Shown here one piece after another: positions 25,020-34,512 of a stretch of 64,000 nucleotides of DNA. The translations under genes and the position numbers were made by a program. Position 1 is the first letter of the stretch. Every line of letters begins with the position of its first letter. Source of the DNA: Phoronis australis (Eukaryota > Phoronida > Phoronidae); the NCBI GenBank assembly GCA_002633005.1, contig NMRA01000085.1:351464-415463 (forward strand). The letters are read 5' to 3'. The notes under the pieces are model-generated. The model saw nothing but the letters and a program-made list of their open reading frames with translations, made no database searches and had not been told where the DNA came from.

Positions 25020-26000
25020 GCGATATAACATAAGATCACTCCGCCAAATTGCAACTACAAAATTATTTCTATAAACTCATCTGTTCTTAAAGGTACACCT
25101 CTTCCTTTTAAACACCAGAAGATCCTCTGTTATCATATGTGGTTTGGTATGGTCTTTCATTGAAATGCTGAGCATTTGTTGCTGCTGATGCCGCTGCTGC
25201 TGCTACTGCTGCTGCTGGGAGAAACTTTTACAGGTTTTGCTCGTTATGTCACAGTTTCTCTTGATCCTTCATCCACGTGTAAAACGCACAACAGGCATAC
25301 ACGTAAATATCATAACATCAGGGCAAATCAGCTTTTCGGTTCACTTCAGGCTTGTTGCTCACTTTTCAGCTGTGACTCAGTGCTAATTGCAAGTATTCAC
25401 TAAAAACAGGAAAGCACTCTCTTTCGCCAGTTAAAGGGGTGCATGCTATTGAAAGTTCATGTATTCTTCTTTCGGATCCCTACCATTTGTCATCTACACT
25501 TATCTTTATAGTTTAACTATCCTACTGTTCAATAGTGAAAGTAAAAGTTGAAATTTTGGGTTTTGTTCATGAGATACATATACTCAAAAATTGATTTTCA
25601 ATTTTCAATACTTTTGGCACTTGTAATTAAACTGTAAATTGTTGCAACCCATTAAATGTTAACTAACACACTTTTAAGCAAAGCTAGTGTTGAATATACA
25701 TGTAAAGTTGTTGATTTAGATTTTGTTAACCAGGCTTTAATCAAAAGCCGTTAATCGATTCCCTGTTTCACCATTACGCTTTATCGAGCACGCTTGAGGG
25801 AAAATCGGTGTAACACACCAGACTGCATACTTAGAAATGCTTTGATGTCCTTCGGGTGTTCCCTTTTCACAAATGTTAGGCACCTCCTTTTGCACAGGTT
25901 AATAAGCCTGCTAACGTTGTTACGAATGATTTTCAGTTAGGTGACAGTTTGCTGTGTTAGTGTTGTTGGTTGCCGTTGGAGCGCTGTGGTTACAGAGCTA
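25020..26000. other. No gene recognised
   Basis: Holds the CTG microsatellite; otherwise AT-rich unique sequence. Confidence 0.5.
25178..25218. repeat. (CTG)n microsatellite, interrupted
   Basis: GCTGCTG runs with a few GATG/TACTG interruptions. It accounts for a leucine run in one frame. Confidence 0.85.
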
Positions 26001-26253
26001 GGCCTTGTTCCAAGAAAACTGACTTAGCTGAGACAGATCTTAACTTTCAGTCAATTTTAAGATAAGACTTTTAAAAATCTGTCTCAAGATCATTTAAAAA
26101 AAGAGATCTTCAGATCGACTTAAGTTTTTGACTTAAGTATTGTCTTAATTTTGATTATCTTATCAGATTTAGAAGTTTCAAAGTTCGCAATTTGAGACAA
26201 ATCTTAGACTTAAGTAAAAAATGAACGTAAGTCAGTTTCTTGGAACAGGCCCC
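26001..26253. mobile_element. 253-bp inverted-repeat element
   Basis: Ends GGCCTTGTTCCAAGAAAACT and the reverse complement of GGGCCTGTTCCAAGAAACTG, with internal palindromic AAGATCT and CTTAAGT words. No coding. Non-autonomous DNA element. Confidence 0.75.
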
Positions 26254-26535
26254 TGCTCTTGATCGTCTGACTGGATTTGTACATTTTGCTCGCGTGCTTT
26301 GTCACGGGTAGACGTGCCGTGCTGTTAGCGAGATATAATATGCAAGTTCTTTACAAGTTGAATGTATCTATATTTTTTTGTAAATGAGCTGCTTAATATG
26401 AGTATGCTGATGCTAACTTTGTAGTTTTGACAGTTGTTAATAGTGTTTTTAGCCACTAGAGTCTCTGTGAGACATTTTGAAATTCACGGTTCATTTAATG
26501 GGTGCCGTCACTTTGGCCATTTTGTGACCTTGAGC

Positions 26536-26746
26536 ATACGCGCACCCAGGGCTCGAAGGAGCCCCCCATTTGGCGAAGTGGGCAAAATAATAAACAAGAA
26601 GTCCGAGACAAAGTCCACTTAAGTGGCAGGAACTACCAAAATTCGGCGAACGCACAACTCACAGCTCTGAACGTACTTCGATTTTTCAGTAAAAGGTCCA
26701 AATTCTCAAAATTCGAGCCCCTATTTTTATGGTGGGTGCAAGCTTG
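26536..26746 (+). mobile_element. MITE family 3, copy 2
   Basis: Left end ATACGCGCACCCAGGGCTCG and right end GGTGGGTGCAAGC. The interior has CACAGCTCTGAACGTAC as in copy 1. Confidence 0.65.
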
Positions 26747-27410
26747 TTTAGAGGTGTATTTTATTAAGTCAAGTAAATTAGCTTATACTGTTTTTCATAT
26801 GCTATGTGTTACTGTTAGTCCGGCAGCCAAATGCTGTTTTTTTACTTAGCCTGGATTTGTCGGATAAAGTTTTTTATTTGCTGTTTCATGTAGCCTAGGC
26901 ATAGTTAATCATGATTTAGGGGGGTGACCGTTCGCAACCCTTGATTATTTTTTAAATATGCAAAATAAGGTCGCCATTATGCAAAATTCTATTTTTGCTT
27001 ATAATTTCCTTACCAAGCACTGAAGCCAGATAATTTTGACGTTTTTAACCATGTTTTCAGGGTCAAAGGAAACGGAGTCGCAGTGCGCAGCGCCACTGCC
27101 GGTCGCCTGGGATATCGCGGGAGAGCCTACTGCTAAGGCTTAGCCATAGTTCCGTTACGAATGCGCCGTGTTCCGAATTTGACACTTGAAATTGGATCTG
27201 CCCCCNGGGGGGGGGCGGGCCGCCTTCATGGGTATAGTCCAATACAATTTTGAAGTCAATAAAGCTGGTGATAATGCGATCCTTGCTGCATACACACATT
27301 AAGCTACTGTTTATATGAACTCTTATCTCTTAAAAACTTAGTCCTACACAAAGTGCCGAGTATAGTATAACCGACGCAATTGAATCAGACACTAACGGAA
27401 CCGTTTTAGC

Positions 27411-27609
27411 GTGCAGCGCCCACTCGTGAACTGCTCGTTCAACTACAGGTTGTTCATAACACCTTGAAAGTAGAGACAATAATATTTTCAATCTACTGCT
27501 GTCATATTCAATATATGACACCCACAGATTGAAAATATCATTTGTAGTCCTTGCATATAACGTGTGAACCACGTGTACTGAACGAGGAGCTCACACCTGT
27601 GCGTTGCAC
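27411..27609. repeat. 200-nt imperfect foldback
   Basis: Outer arms pair imperfectly (GTGCAGCGC with GCGTTGCAC; GTGAACTGCTCGTTCA with TGAACGAGGAGCTCAC). The inner stem is perfect: 27482-27494 with 27526-27538 and 27500-27507 with 27513-27520, closed by a 5-base loop. It could be a foldback transposon or a long hairpin RNA. Confidence 0.7.
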
Positions 27610-27826
27610 CCTGCATATTCCCGTTTGTCCTGTCATTTATTTCTGTCTGAAACTGAGACATGACCGGTCTCGAAATATAGCCGTCATTTTATATATTGTT
27701 ATTATGTCTCTTGAGGATCTGCTGCATACTGGCTGTTCTCTGGAGGATCAAAAACGTGCCAAGAAAACGTATGCATAGAAGCTCGCTAACTGACAACACC
27801 TGTGTTTTCAGTAAGTCCTGCCTCCA

Positions 27827-27890
27827 CATGGGCGGCGCACCGTAGGGGGTTGGGTATAGCCCCCACTTTTTTCAGTGCTACGCCGCACAT
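27827..27890. mobile_element. Short GGCGGCGC palindromic element, copy a
   Basis: CATGGGCGGCGCACC to CTACGCCGCACATGG around a GGGTATAGCCCCC core. Confidence 0.6.
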
Positions 27891-27898
27891 GGTCTATA

Positions 27899-27964
27899 GG
27901 CGATGCACCAGAGGGGGCTGAGGGGGCTTTAGCCCCCACTTTTCTCAGCGCTGCGCCGCCCATG
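27899..27964. mobile_element. Short GGCGGCGC palindromic element, copy b
   Basis: GGCGATGCACC to GCTGCGCCGCCCATG with GGGGGCTTTAGCCCCC. Adjacent to copy a in the same direction. Confidence 0.6.
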
Positions 27965-28021
27965 ATAGGCTGCCGCCAAACTATTCAATGAGTAGACCGT
28001 GCACATGTGAAAGATGTTAAT

Positions 28022-28110
28022 GGCTTTAGTTGACCCATGACTTACGTAAACAGATTGTTAATACAAACGAATCTCCCTGTTTGTAACGTGGTTCGTGGCA
28101 CCATAGATAT
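28022..28110 (-). repeat. Distal piece of the split 3' flank of GPCR copy 2
   Basis: Homologous to 19448-19540 (shared CGAACAGATTGTTAATAC-like core). It is separated from the proximal piece (30880-31060) by an insertion holding a GGATCC-type element and a SINE foldback. Confidence 0.6.
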
Positions 28111-28829
28111 TAGTAAAGAGATTCGCGACTCCGTGAAGTCTCGCAGCCTAACGTAAAAGTACGTGAGCAGGATTCAAAACTTCCGGTCTCATGGCTAAGC
28201 ATAATAACGAAGTTGAACTTTGGATTTTATTTCGCGCACGTCAAGCAAATTTTTGAGTTTGAAATTAATTTGTTGTGTTTAATGCAAACTTAATCGCGTA
28301 TGCGAGCCATTCAAGTCGGATTATTGCTACGAAACGTGTCGGAATTAACTTGACAAGTTGTTGTTGATCGGTCCGCCTGCTGGCACAGTTCAACACACGA
28401 ATCGAGGAGTTTGGCCCAATGAAAAGGTTGAGCTAAATGGATAATTCTTTTCACTAGTTGAATTCTCAGTCGTTTACGATGAAATTTAGTTTGAATTTTG
28501 TGATTTTGTATGAATTTTGGCTCGACCTAAATGCAGTTTCTCATTCGTCACTACGTCTACAATACATAAGCCATAGTATATCAAGAGCGAAATTTTGCCA
28601 TTTTTCATGATTTTCAGTAGCTCATATATATTAGCATGAAAAGTGGTGGAAAATGAAAAGTATGCCATCGAAATATTAAAACTTTCTTCTTTATATTGAT
28701 ATCCGTTTCAACAAATGGGGGCATTCATGAATATTTTTAAAAATCGAAGTACTTCAGCACTTGACAAGGGGATAAATTTTCAGTTGCTAAATGGCCGTTC
28801 CTGAACGGATTTTAATGATATGTATATCC

Positions 28830-28984
28830 AGGGGCGGATCCAGGATTTTGTGTTAGGGAGACCAGAACAGAGTATTAGCCAGGATTTTGTCATTCAGACA
28901 TTGGCACTCCCGATCTGCCAATGGAATCGAGGGTAATTTTAGGGGGGGGGTGTAGCCCTCTTGCCCCCTTTAAATCCGCTATTG
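28830..28984 (+). mobile_element. GGATCC-type MITE family 4, copy 2
   Basis: GGGGCGGATCCAGGATTTTG to AAATCCGCTATTG, colinear with 24176-24336. It lies within the insertion that splits the GPCR copy 2 flank. Confidence 0.7.
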
Positions 28985-29610
28985 ATGTCAAACTGCTAAA
29001 AAATCTGCCTAAAGTGTACACTTTTATTTGTTTTTTTTTTGATAGAAGTATGGGAAAATGTAGTTTTTTAATTTAATGCCTTTTCAATTTCTAACCTGGA
29101 AAAATTCTGCAAGTGTACTCTCAACGTAACAATTACTATCGTGCCCTAATCCATTCCTCAACGATTTTTTTCACTTCATCTCACCATTTCCATTTAGCAA
29201 TACTTCCAAAAAAGGTAAATTCAGTCATTTTCAAGAACCATGAAGACCTTTCCAGGGTTAAAACTGAACTCAAATTTGATTGATCAAATGGATTAAACTT
29301 CCCTAAATTACATAAAGTGACCCAAATTGGTGAAATATTTTCATTTAAACAGTACAGAATATTTTTAAAATTCAATTTAACTTCAGTTTTGGGGACAGAT
29401 TCATTCTATTTTCTTCAAAAATAATTTTGATACACGTTTTCTACCTTATGATGGTGCTGTGATCAGTTTCATTTTTAAAAAAATATATTTTGCATTCAAG
29501 TAATTGTTTATTCAAGGCTGCAATGCATCAAAACCGTTTAGAATACGAGTATGCTCTTTTTGGATGGTCACTAACACAACGCCTCTCAATTCCTATATTA
29601 TTTGACAGGC

Positions 29611-29757
29611 CAACCTCAGCGTCTATATATTTAACTTACGCACCATGTGATAAACATGATTAAACAAAATTAAATTGGACAATAAAATTTCAATGAAATT
29701 TAAATCAATCATTTTTATCACATGGTGGGTAACTTAAATATATAGACGCTGAGGTTG
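29611..29757. repeat. 45-bp inverted repeat (SINE tail foldback)
   Basis: Arms 29611-29655 and 29713-29757 (CAACCTCAGCGTCTATATAT and its complement) match at all but about two positions around a spacer of roughly 57 bases, and weaker pairing extends into the spacer. Confidence 0.85.
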
Positions 29758-29872
29758 TCCAGTATAGAAATATATCAAATAAACACAGAAAAATCACGAA
29801 TCCCAACTGGTATTCGAACCACAGATCTCTAGATTGCGGGTCTAGTGCTCTCACCACTGAGCTACTGAGGAC
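29713..29872 (-). mobile_element. tRNA-derived SINE in a foldback
   Basis: The minus strand at 29872-29801 has a tRNA-like head: A box TAGCTCAGTGGTGAGAGCA, a 5-bp anticodon-type stem CTAGA/TCTAG, and a B-box-like GGTTCGAATACC. U33 is replaced by C and the T stem does not close well, so this is a SINE head rather than a tRNA gene. Its body runs down to the inverted repeat at 29757-29713. Confidence 0.55.
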
Positions 29873-29999
29873 CCGATATTTGTTCAATTACTGTTTCCAG
29901 CCAACTGTTAAGTCATACATCCCATGAGCGGCGTTCCTGTGAATTAGATATTGAAATAGATAATAATCAGAATTGCAATTGGCCAATTCCGCATACGCT

Positions 30000-30880
30000 A
30001 CTGATCACCTTTTCTACAGATGCTACAACTCAGTTCTGAAGCAGAATAAATACCGTGATCCCCCTGCTAGTGCTTGTTGTGGACATAGGCAACTAACTCT
30101 TGCAACAACTACAGTAGCTGATAACGATGTCATTTATTCAGTTCAAAAAATTATTTATAAAGGCAACCTCAGAGTTCAATAAGGTAACATATCACAAATA
30201 CATTCTTATAATTCTAAACTACTGAGCATAGACGAAGGTGACAATACAGCATCATTTGATACATATATCCTGTGACTCGTCTGATGCTACTTAAAATCCA
30301 TTAACAGGCTACAACAAGAGTGAACAGTAAGTGATTAGGAAAATCTAGCTTTAAACTCACGAAGGCATACATGTACTTAAGGCTACATAGGCAAGTCGAA
30401 AGTGGCCGGCCTCAAAGTACAATAGCACAACACCAGTCCTACAACTAAACTACATATACCTTATTAACATACACCATGCAGACTTTTCTATAATGTTGTT
30501 TCAAAAACGTGCAAGTTTCATACTATTGGTGACTTTATTCAAACCGATTGCATTGGCCAATCATAGCTAGTTCAAACAAGTAATTTCAAGAAATCATTAA
30601 ATTTCTGAATGAAATGAGTTTTTCTCAAAAGGAACCAAACCAAACTATCTAAATTCTTTTTAAATTTATTTTCTGTCATACTGAAGGTTAATCGCACAAC
30701 ACAACACCAATCACATGATCATATATACCACGGGGCTCAATAGGCTGGATACTTACGAGTTCTCATGGCCTCCAATGGGGCCAACATTCACCATTTTGCG
30801 TACTTGAATTAATCACTATGTTGAAACTCTAAAACGAGGACCGGAAGCTGCCTTCGAGTCCGTTCATATTAACCGTAATG
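30000..30880. other. No gene recognised
   Basis: Right part of the DNA that separates the two pieces of the GPCR copy 2 flank. No terminal repeats or coding seen. Confidence 0.45.
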
Positions 30881-31060
30881 TAATGCGGAGATTCTTGATT
30901 AATGTTCAAAGCCGTTTTACATTTGCCTTCATTGAAGACGTCAAGGATTCTATAAATGCACTTACGCTTTTTCACTTCAGTTTTTCTGAATTCTCTGCGT
31001 CGATAAATTATGTTATTGCAACGGCTAAATGTTTTGATTACGTCATTACCAAGTTTGTCA

Positions 31061-32239
31061 CTACATGTGCCCTGTCGTCTGCTGCAACACTCCGTGGCCG
31101 TGTTGTACTACACCTGCGCCTTTAGCAGACTTATCCGGGACAACGTTTGTTGTCGACTTACGCAGACATGACAGGAATAATCCACAAAAGGTTTCTCGAA
31201 ACACCGAACTCATGGAGCAATAAAGGACAAAATTCAACGGATAGCTGAGGAGCAGCAGGACGTCGATTGCAATGACAAGTTTCGCAAATGAAACCGGGTC
31301 AAGTGTAGTGAATCCAAGTTGGCTCGAAAGAACAATCACGGAAAAACCGACCCCGCTAGGAATTTCTGCGCAAAGTGTAATGACACTGACAGCAACCAAC
31401 ATGATTGTTGTGCGGGTGTTGACGGAGTCTGCCGCTTGGTCTTTCGAGTTACTCTTCTGAACCGAATTTTTCAGTTTTGCGCGCCTCTTGTAGCTGATAT
31501 GTAGGTTAGAGATGAGAGCGGTGTTAAGAGCCAGCAGCAAAATGCTTGGAAAAAAGCTCTGAGATATAGCTCGAATAAGGAAACATATTGAAAAATAGCT
31601 CGTGAGATCAGTTATCCAAGGTTCGTACACTTCCACGCATCCTCTCACGAGAACAGAGTCATTTATTTTCGACGGAATTACGACAGGATCGAAATGCGAA
31701 TCCACAAATCGCATGAAGTTAACAGAGATTCCGAAGAAGCAGGTTAAACCTATCATGATACCAGTCTTCTTGTTTGTTACTTTGTAGCTCATGAAGGGTT
31801 TTCGCACAACGTAGAGACGCTGAGCAGCCATGACAACCGTTAGCCAAATAGAAATTGTATGCGCTGTGGCGGGAGCATGCATAAGCGTAAGCTTAAACGC
31901 TGTGCACCACTCGTAGGGAACCCAGTCGAAGTTGCTGAAGGTGAAGATGTACATCATAACTGGCAGGGTCGCCAAAGCTGTAATTAAGTCTGCCACTGAA
32001 ATGGCAGTGAGTAACATGTTGACCGGGTTTATCTTCTTCAACAACACCACGCAGACGGAAACATTAGTAAAGAGAGTAAGAGCGCCGACCGAAGGGAACA
32101 GGTAACCGTAGACGGGCTGTCGAATTTCCTGAAACTCTCCGAAGAAAAGAGCGTTCACGGTACCATTTGAAGTCGAGTTCTGCAGGGTGTCTTTATAGTT
32201 GTTACTCAGAGAATCGATTGTATCCTCTTGCTCCGACAT
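31061..32239 (-). CDS. Rhodopsin-family neuropeptide GPCR, copy 2
   Basis: 392-residue seven-helix receptor, about four-fifths identical by eye to the copy at 19720-20871. It has the same QRL in place of DRY, the same extracellular cysteine pair and the same SYPLNFVLY. The start MSEQEDTIDSL was chosen because it aligns with copy 1 and lies just after an acceptor (TTGCAG ending at 32254). An in-frame ATG 17 codons upstream falls inside the predicted intron. Loops differ most in the third intracellular loop and the C-tail, which is longer here (ends VLQQTTGHM). The frame is intact, so both copies may be functional. The ligand is unknown. Confidence 0.88.
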   Translation of the reverse strand: MSEQEDTIDSLSNNYKDTLQNSTSNGTVNALFFGEFQEIRQPVYGYLFPSVGALTLFTNVSVCVVLLKKINPVNMLLTAISVADLITALATLPVMMYIFTFSNFDWVPYEWCTAFKLTLMHAPATAHTISIWLTVVMAAQRLYVVRKPFMSYKVTNKKTGIMIGLTCFFGISVNFMRFVDSHFDPVVIPSKINDSVLVRGCVEVYEPWITDLTSYFSICFLIRAISQSFFPSILLLALNTALISNLHISYKRRAKLKNSVQKSNSKDQAADSVNTRTTIMLVAVSVITLCAEIPSGVGFSVIVLSSQLGFTTLDPVSFAKLVIAIDVLLLLSYPLNFVLYCSMSSVFRETFCGLFLSCLRKSTTNVVPDKSAKGAGVVQHGHGVLQQTTGHM

Positions 32240-32253
32240 TCTAAACTCTGAAA

Positions 32254-32311
32254 CTGCAAGAATATACTTCGTGACATTAATGATTGACAATAAAACAAAT
32301 ATTGGACTTAC
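32254..32311 (-). other. Predicted 58-bp 5' UTR intron of GPCR copy 2
   Basis: On the minus strand a GTAAGT donor (from 32311) and a TTGCAG acceptor (to 32254) bracket 58 bases just before the start codon. The acceptor position is matched in GPCR copy 1 (AG at 20881-20880), which supports a conserved 5' UTR intron. The size is at the short end for animals. Confidence 0.45.
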
Positions 32312-32374
32312 TGGATTGAAATGACGTGGTGCCCATTGCTCATGGGCTTCAACAGGTTAACAAGGAGCTGGAAA

Positions 32375-32468
32375 TGGACACGTCATGTGACTGGACATCA
32401 TTAGTCACGTGATTCTGGATAGGTGGCATTATGAACAGCAGGACTCCGTCTGTTCAGGTAATGTTTAA
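32375..32468 (-). mobile_element. Displaced tail of Penelope-like fragment A
   Basis: Minus-strand reading directly left of the TTAA site gives HYLNRRSP, the kind of PSLNR-type motif that closes the GIY-YIG domain in Penelope-like proteins. It is joined to 34166-34512 once the 1.7-kb transposon and one TTAA are ignored. Confidence 0.5.
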
Positions 32469-32625
32469 AGGCGAAGGCAACCTTTTTCCATGTCATTTTG
32501 AGCTAAAATAAGGTTGGTTGGTTATCCTAGACATATTTTCCACTTAATTACAGCTTTTCGTAATTTTATTAATTACTCGTCCGCTACACCGCAAGTGACG
32601 TTTTAGGAGGCAAGCATTTCGCGCC
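32469..32625 (+). repeat. Left terminal inverted repeat of the TTAA element
   Basis: Pairs with 34005-34161 over about 157 bases with few mismatches, most of them at the inner end. The outermost bases AGGCGAAGGC are identical. Confidence 0.9.
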
Positions 32626-32733
32626 AATTTCTTTTCATACAGTCTGACTGAGAGAGCTGCCAAGTCAGTCATTGTTCTACCTCGGTTGTGTTAAGTTCCG
32701 TCGTCGTTTGCTTTCATTTACTAGTCAGTCAAA

Positions 32734-33741
32734 ATGCCACACTGTTGCTGCGTACCAGGATGTATTAATTATCGGCTCACGCGCGCTTTGGGAGTAACTT
32801 TGCATCGCTTTCCGATGAATGACACACTTCGCCGTACTTGGCTCGTTCGTGTGAAGAACGCAGCGTTACCCGTCCACGCAATGTACAAAGCAGTGGAGAA
32901 TTACCATGTGTGTGCCAAGCACTTTCTGCTGTCCGATTACGAAAGGTATTTATACGCTGAACTGATGAAGGTCCCTACGAAACAACGTCTGAAGAAGGAT
33001 GTCATTCCGTCTGTGTTGATTCCCGGCAGTGCCCCGTCGCCACCCCCGAGAAGTGCGTTTTTGAAGCGGGAAGCCTCGCCAGCTGTGGCCAGTACAGTGA
33101 CTGGAGCCAGTGGAGGCACTTCATCTACTGTCACCCGTGCCTCCGAACGTACCCCAGAGCGTGCAATTCCTGGAACCAGTAGTGATTCGCCCTGTGCTGT
33201 TTTCTCCAGCCCAGAGCCTCTAAGCAGCCCTGCAGCGATATTGAGTAGTGGGAGTGATTACAGGCTCAGTTCGACACCCAGTGAAGAGGACAGTTCGTCG
33301 TCCAGTGAACAGATCGGTGAGCCAAACTTTGATAAGTTTATTGTGGACTTGTCTAAAGTGTTGGAGCTATTTAGAAGGTGCCAGGTGTGTGGCGAGGGAG
33401 TCACACGACACGATGTAAGCAGTTTGGGTGCTCAGGTCACCATCCAGTGGGAGTGTGTCGCGGGACACTCTGGCAAGTGGGACAGTTGTTCCTCTGTCCG
33501 TGGTATGCCGGAGGTCCACTTAACCATGTCCAGTAGTGGCTTGGCCTCGTCGAACTCTGAACAGCACAAGCATTCCATTGAGGTAGGCATAACAACGCAC
33601 ACAGTGCATTTGCACCAAGATGTGTCACCACGTCTGTCCTCAGTAGCCGCCTCGTTTCTCTCAACAGCTGCCTGTGCCTGTGCGTACTCTGCCTCGTTAT
33701 ACTCGGGCTCAAACATGTACCCACCCACTGAATGTCCGTGA
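32734..33741 (+). CDS. THAP-domain protein of a Kolobok-like transposon
   Basis: 335 codons unspliced. The N-terminal THAP zinc-binding DNA-binding domain has cysteines 5 and 10, FP at 26-27, W36, C60 and H63, followed by IPSVLIPG in the place of the AVPTIF box. A serine/proline/threonine-rich linker runs from about 100 to 200. A second zinc-like cluster follows (C216, C219, C241, H245, W249; WECVAGHSGKWDSC), a pattern I associate with THAP transposases just before the catalytic core. The core itself is missing. The last ~50 codons (33583 on) lie antisense to the minus-strand gene and are probably not real; a GAG/GTAGGC donor at 33582/33583 may end the exon. In an intact element the protein would bind the TIRs. 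The ATG follows the left TIR by 108 bp. Confidence 0.8.
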   Translation: MPHCCCVPGCINYRLTRALGVTLHRFPMNDTLRRTWLVRVKNAALPVHAMYKAVENYHVCAKHFLLSDYERYLYAELMKVPTKQRLKKDVIPSVLIPGSAPSPPPRSAFLKREASPAVASTVTGASGGTSSTVTRASERTPERAIPGTSSDSPCAVFSSPEPLSSPAAILSSGSDYRLSSTPSEEDSSSSSEQIGEPNFDKFIVDLSKVLELFRRCQVCGEGVTRHDVSSLGAQVTIQWECVAGHSGKWDSCSSVRGMPEVHLTMSSSGLASSNSEQHKHSIEVGITTHTVHLHQDVSPRLSSVAASFLSTAACACAYSASLYSGSNMYPPTECP

Positions 33742-33827
33742 AAAAATTCCTCGTCACCACTGCTGTGAACAAGGTCTCCGTCACTCACACTACTGTCACT
33801 GTGATACGGGTCACCGACTCCAGCCAT
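33432..33827 (-). CDS. P2X7-ballast-like cysteine-motif protein, 5' exon
   Basis: 131 codons from AAAATGG at 33827. An acidic, serine-rich N-terminus leads to GGYMFEPEYNEAEYAQAQ and then SWCKCTVCVVMPTSMECLCC, a C-x-C-x2-C-x8-C-x-CC arrangement. This resembles the zinc-binding 'ballast' domain at the P2X7 receptor C-terminus, which also occurs as free-standing proteins in invertebrates. Family recognition is from memory. The second half of that domain is absent. The frame after LLDM may be intron or deletion junction, since a GTTAAG donor follows 33525. The gene starts about 180 bp inside the right TIR and points at the THAP gene. Biochemical role unknown. Confidence 0.6.
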   Translation of the reverse strand: MAGVGDPYHSDSSVSDGDLVHSSGDEEFFHGHSVGGYMFEPEYNEAEYAQAQAAVERNEAATEDRRGDTSWCKCTVCVVMPTSMECLCCSEFDEAKPLLDMVKWTSGIPRTEEQLSHLPECPATHSHWMVT

Positions 33828-34004
33828 TTTCAGCTTACAACACACTAAACAATCCCTAAATCCAACGTAGTTGAGTTCTCTACTAACCTATCTTGCCGCA
33901 GAATACTCGCCGATAGAAAGTGGTGGCGACAATTGTTGAAAAACAGGACAAAACAGAAGTAGAATAGAACAGATTCGCACGGTAAAGTCAACACAAAACC
34001 AAGT

Positions 34005-34161
34005 GGCGGGAAACACTTGCCTCCTAAAACGTCACTTCCCGAGTAGCGGACGAGTAACTTATAAAATTACGAAAAGCTGTAATTAAGTGGAAAATATGTC
34101 TAGGATAACCAACCAATCTTATTTTAGCTCAAAATGACATGGAAAAAGGTTGCCTTCGCCT
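34005..34161 (-). repeat. Right terminal inverted repeat of the TTAA element
   Basis: Inverted partner of 32469-32625, ending GCCTTCGCCT directly before TTAA. Confidence 0.9.
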
Positions 34162-34165
34162 TTAA

Positions 34166-34512
34166 ATCACAACAGTGCTTCAATTACTTCCTCTTTCACA
34201 CCTGTCTTTGAACCAGATTTCCTCTAATTGTCGAGGATTTTGACATCATCAAGCTTTGTATCAATTTCAGTGGACTGCATTTGCAAAAAAAAACAACAAG
34301 AAACGCAGAACCAATACTGTTCCCATGACTGGGTCGTAGATGTTGACTGAAGCGACATCTAGTTTTTCCGACAAAGGTATCCTTGCAGTCTTGGTTACTG
34401 CACTGGTCCATCGGCACATGAACTGTTTCTTCTTGGAGAGCTTGTCTTTGGTACGTACTACTAAGATGACTGCGTAGGGTGTTGGTGGGCTTGAGAACGA
34501 GGGGCATGCCAA
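34166..34512 (-). mobile_element. Penelope-like element, GIY-YIG endonuclease fragment (A)
   Basis: The minus strand encodes CSNQDCKDTFVGKTR, the GIY-YIG-type core found at the C-terminus of Penelope-like retroelements. Frameshifted pieces follow that match a DDVKILDN segment and an EEIWFK segment. Several frame breaks show it is dead. It continues across the TTAA transposon at 32469-34161: its next segment (HYLNRRSP) lies left of that element. Confidence 0.7.

Larger units (their letters stand above)
32469..34161. mobile_element. Kolobok-like TTAA transposon with 157-bp TIRs
   Basis: A 1,693-bp element bounded by TTAA on both sides (32465-32468 and 34162-34165). It begins AGGCGAAGGCAACC and ends with the reverse complement. 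The terminal inverted repeats are about 157 bp and almost identical, so insertion is recent. A THAP-domain protein plus TTAA duplication is the signature of the Kolobok superfamily. It holds two facing genes, a THAP gene (plus) and a P2X7-ballast-like gene (minus), and no recognisable transposase catalytic core, so it looks internally deleted and non-autonomous. The target was a Penelope-like GIY-YIG fragment, whose reading continues across the insertion. Confidence 0.85.

Noticed and set aside
24399-25074. Overlapping 128- and 140-codon frames on opposite strands
   Set aside because: Both are explained by the motif array; neither has a domain or splice context.
29801-29872. Working tRNA gene
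   Set aside because: The A box is good, but U33 is C, the T stem and outer acceptor pairs fail, and a SINE body follows.
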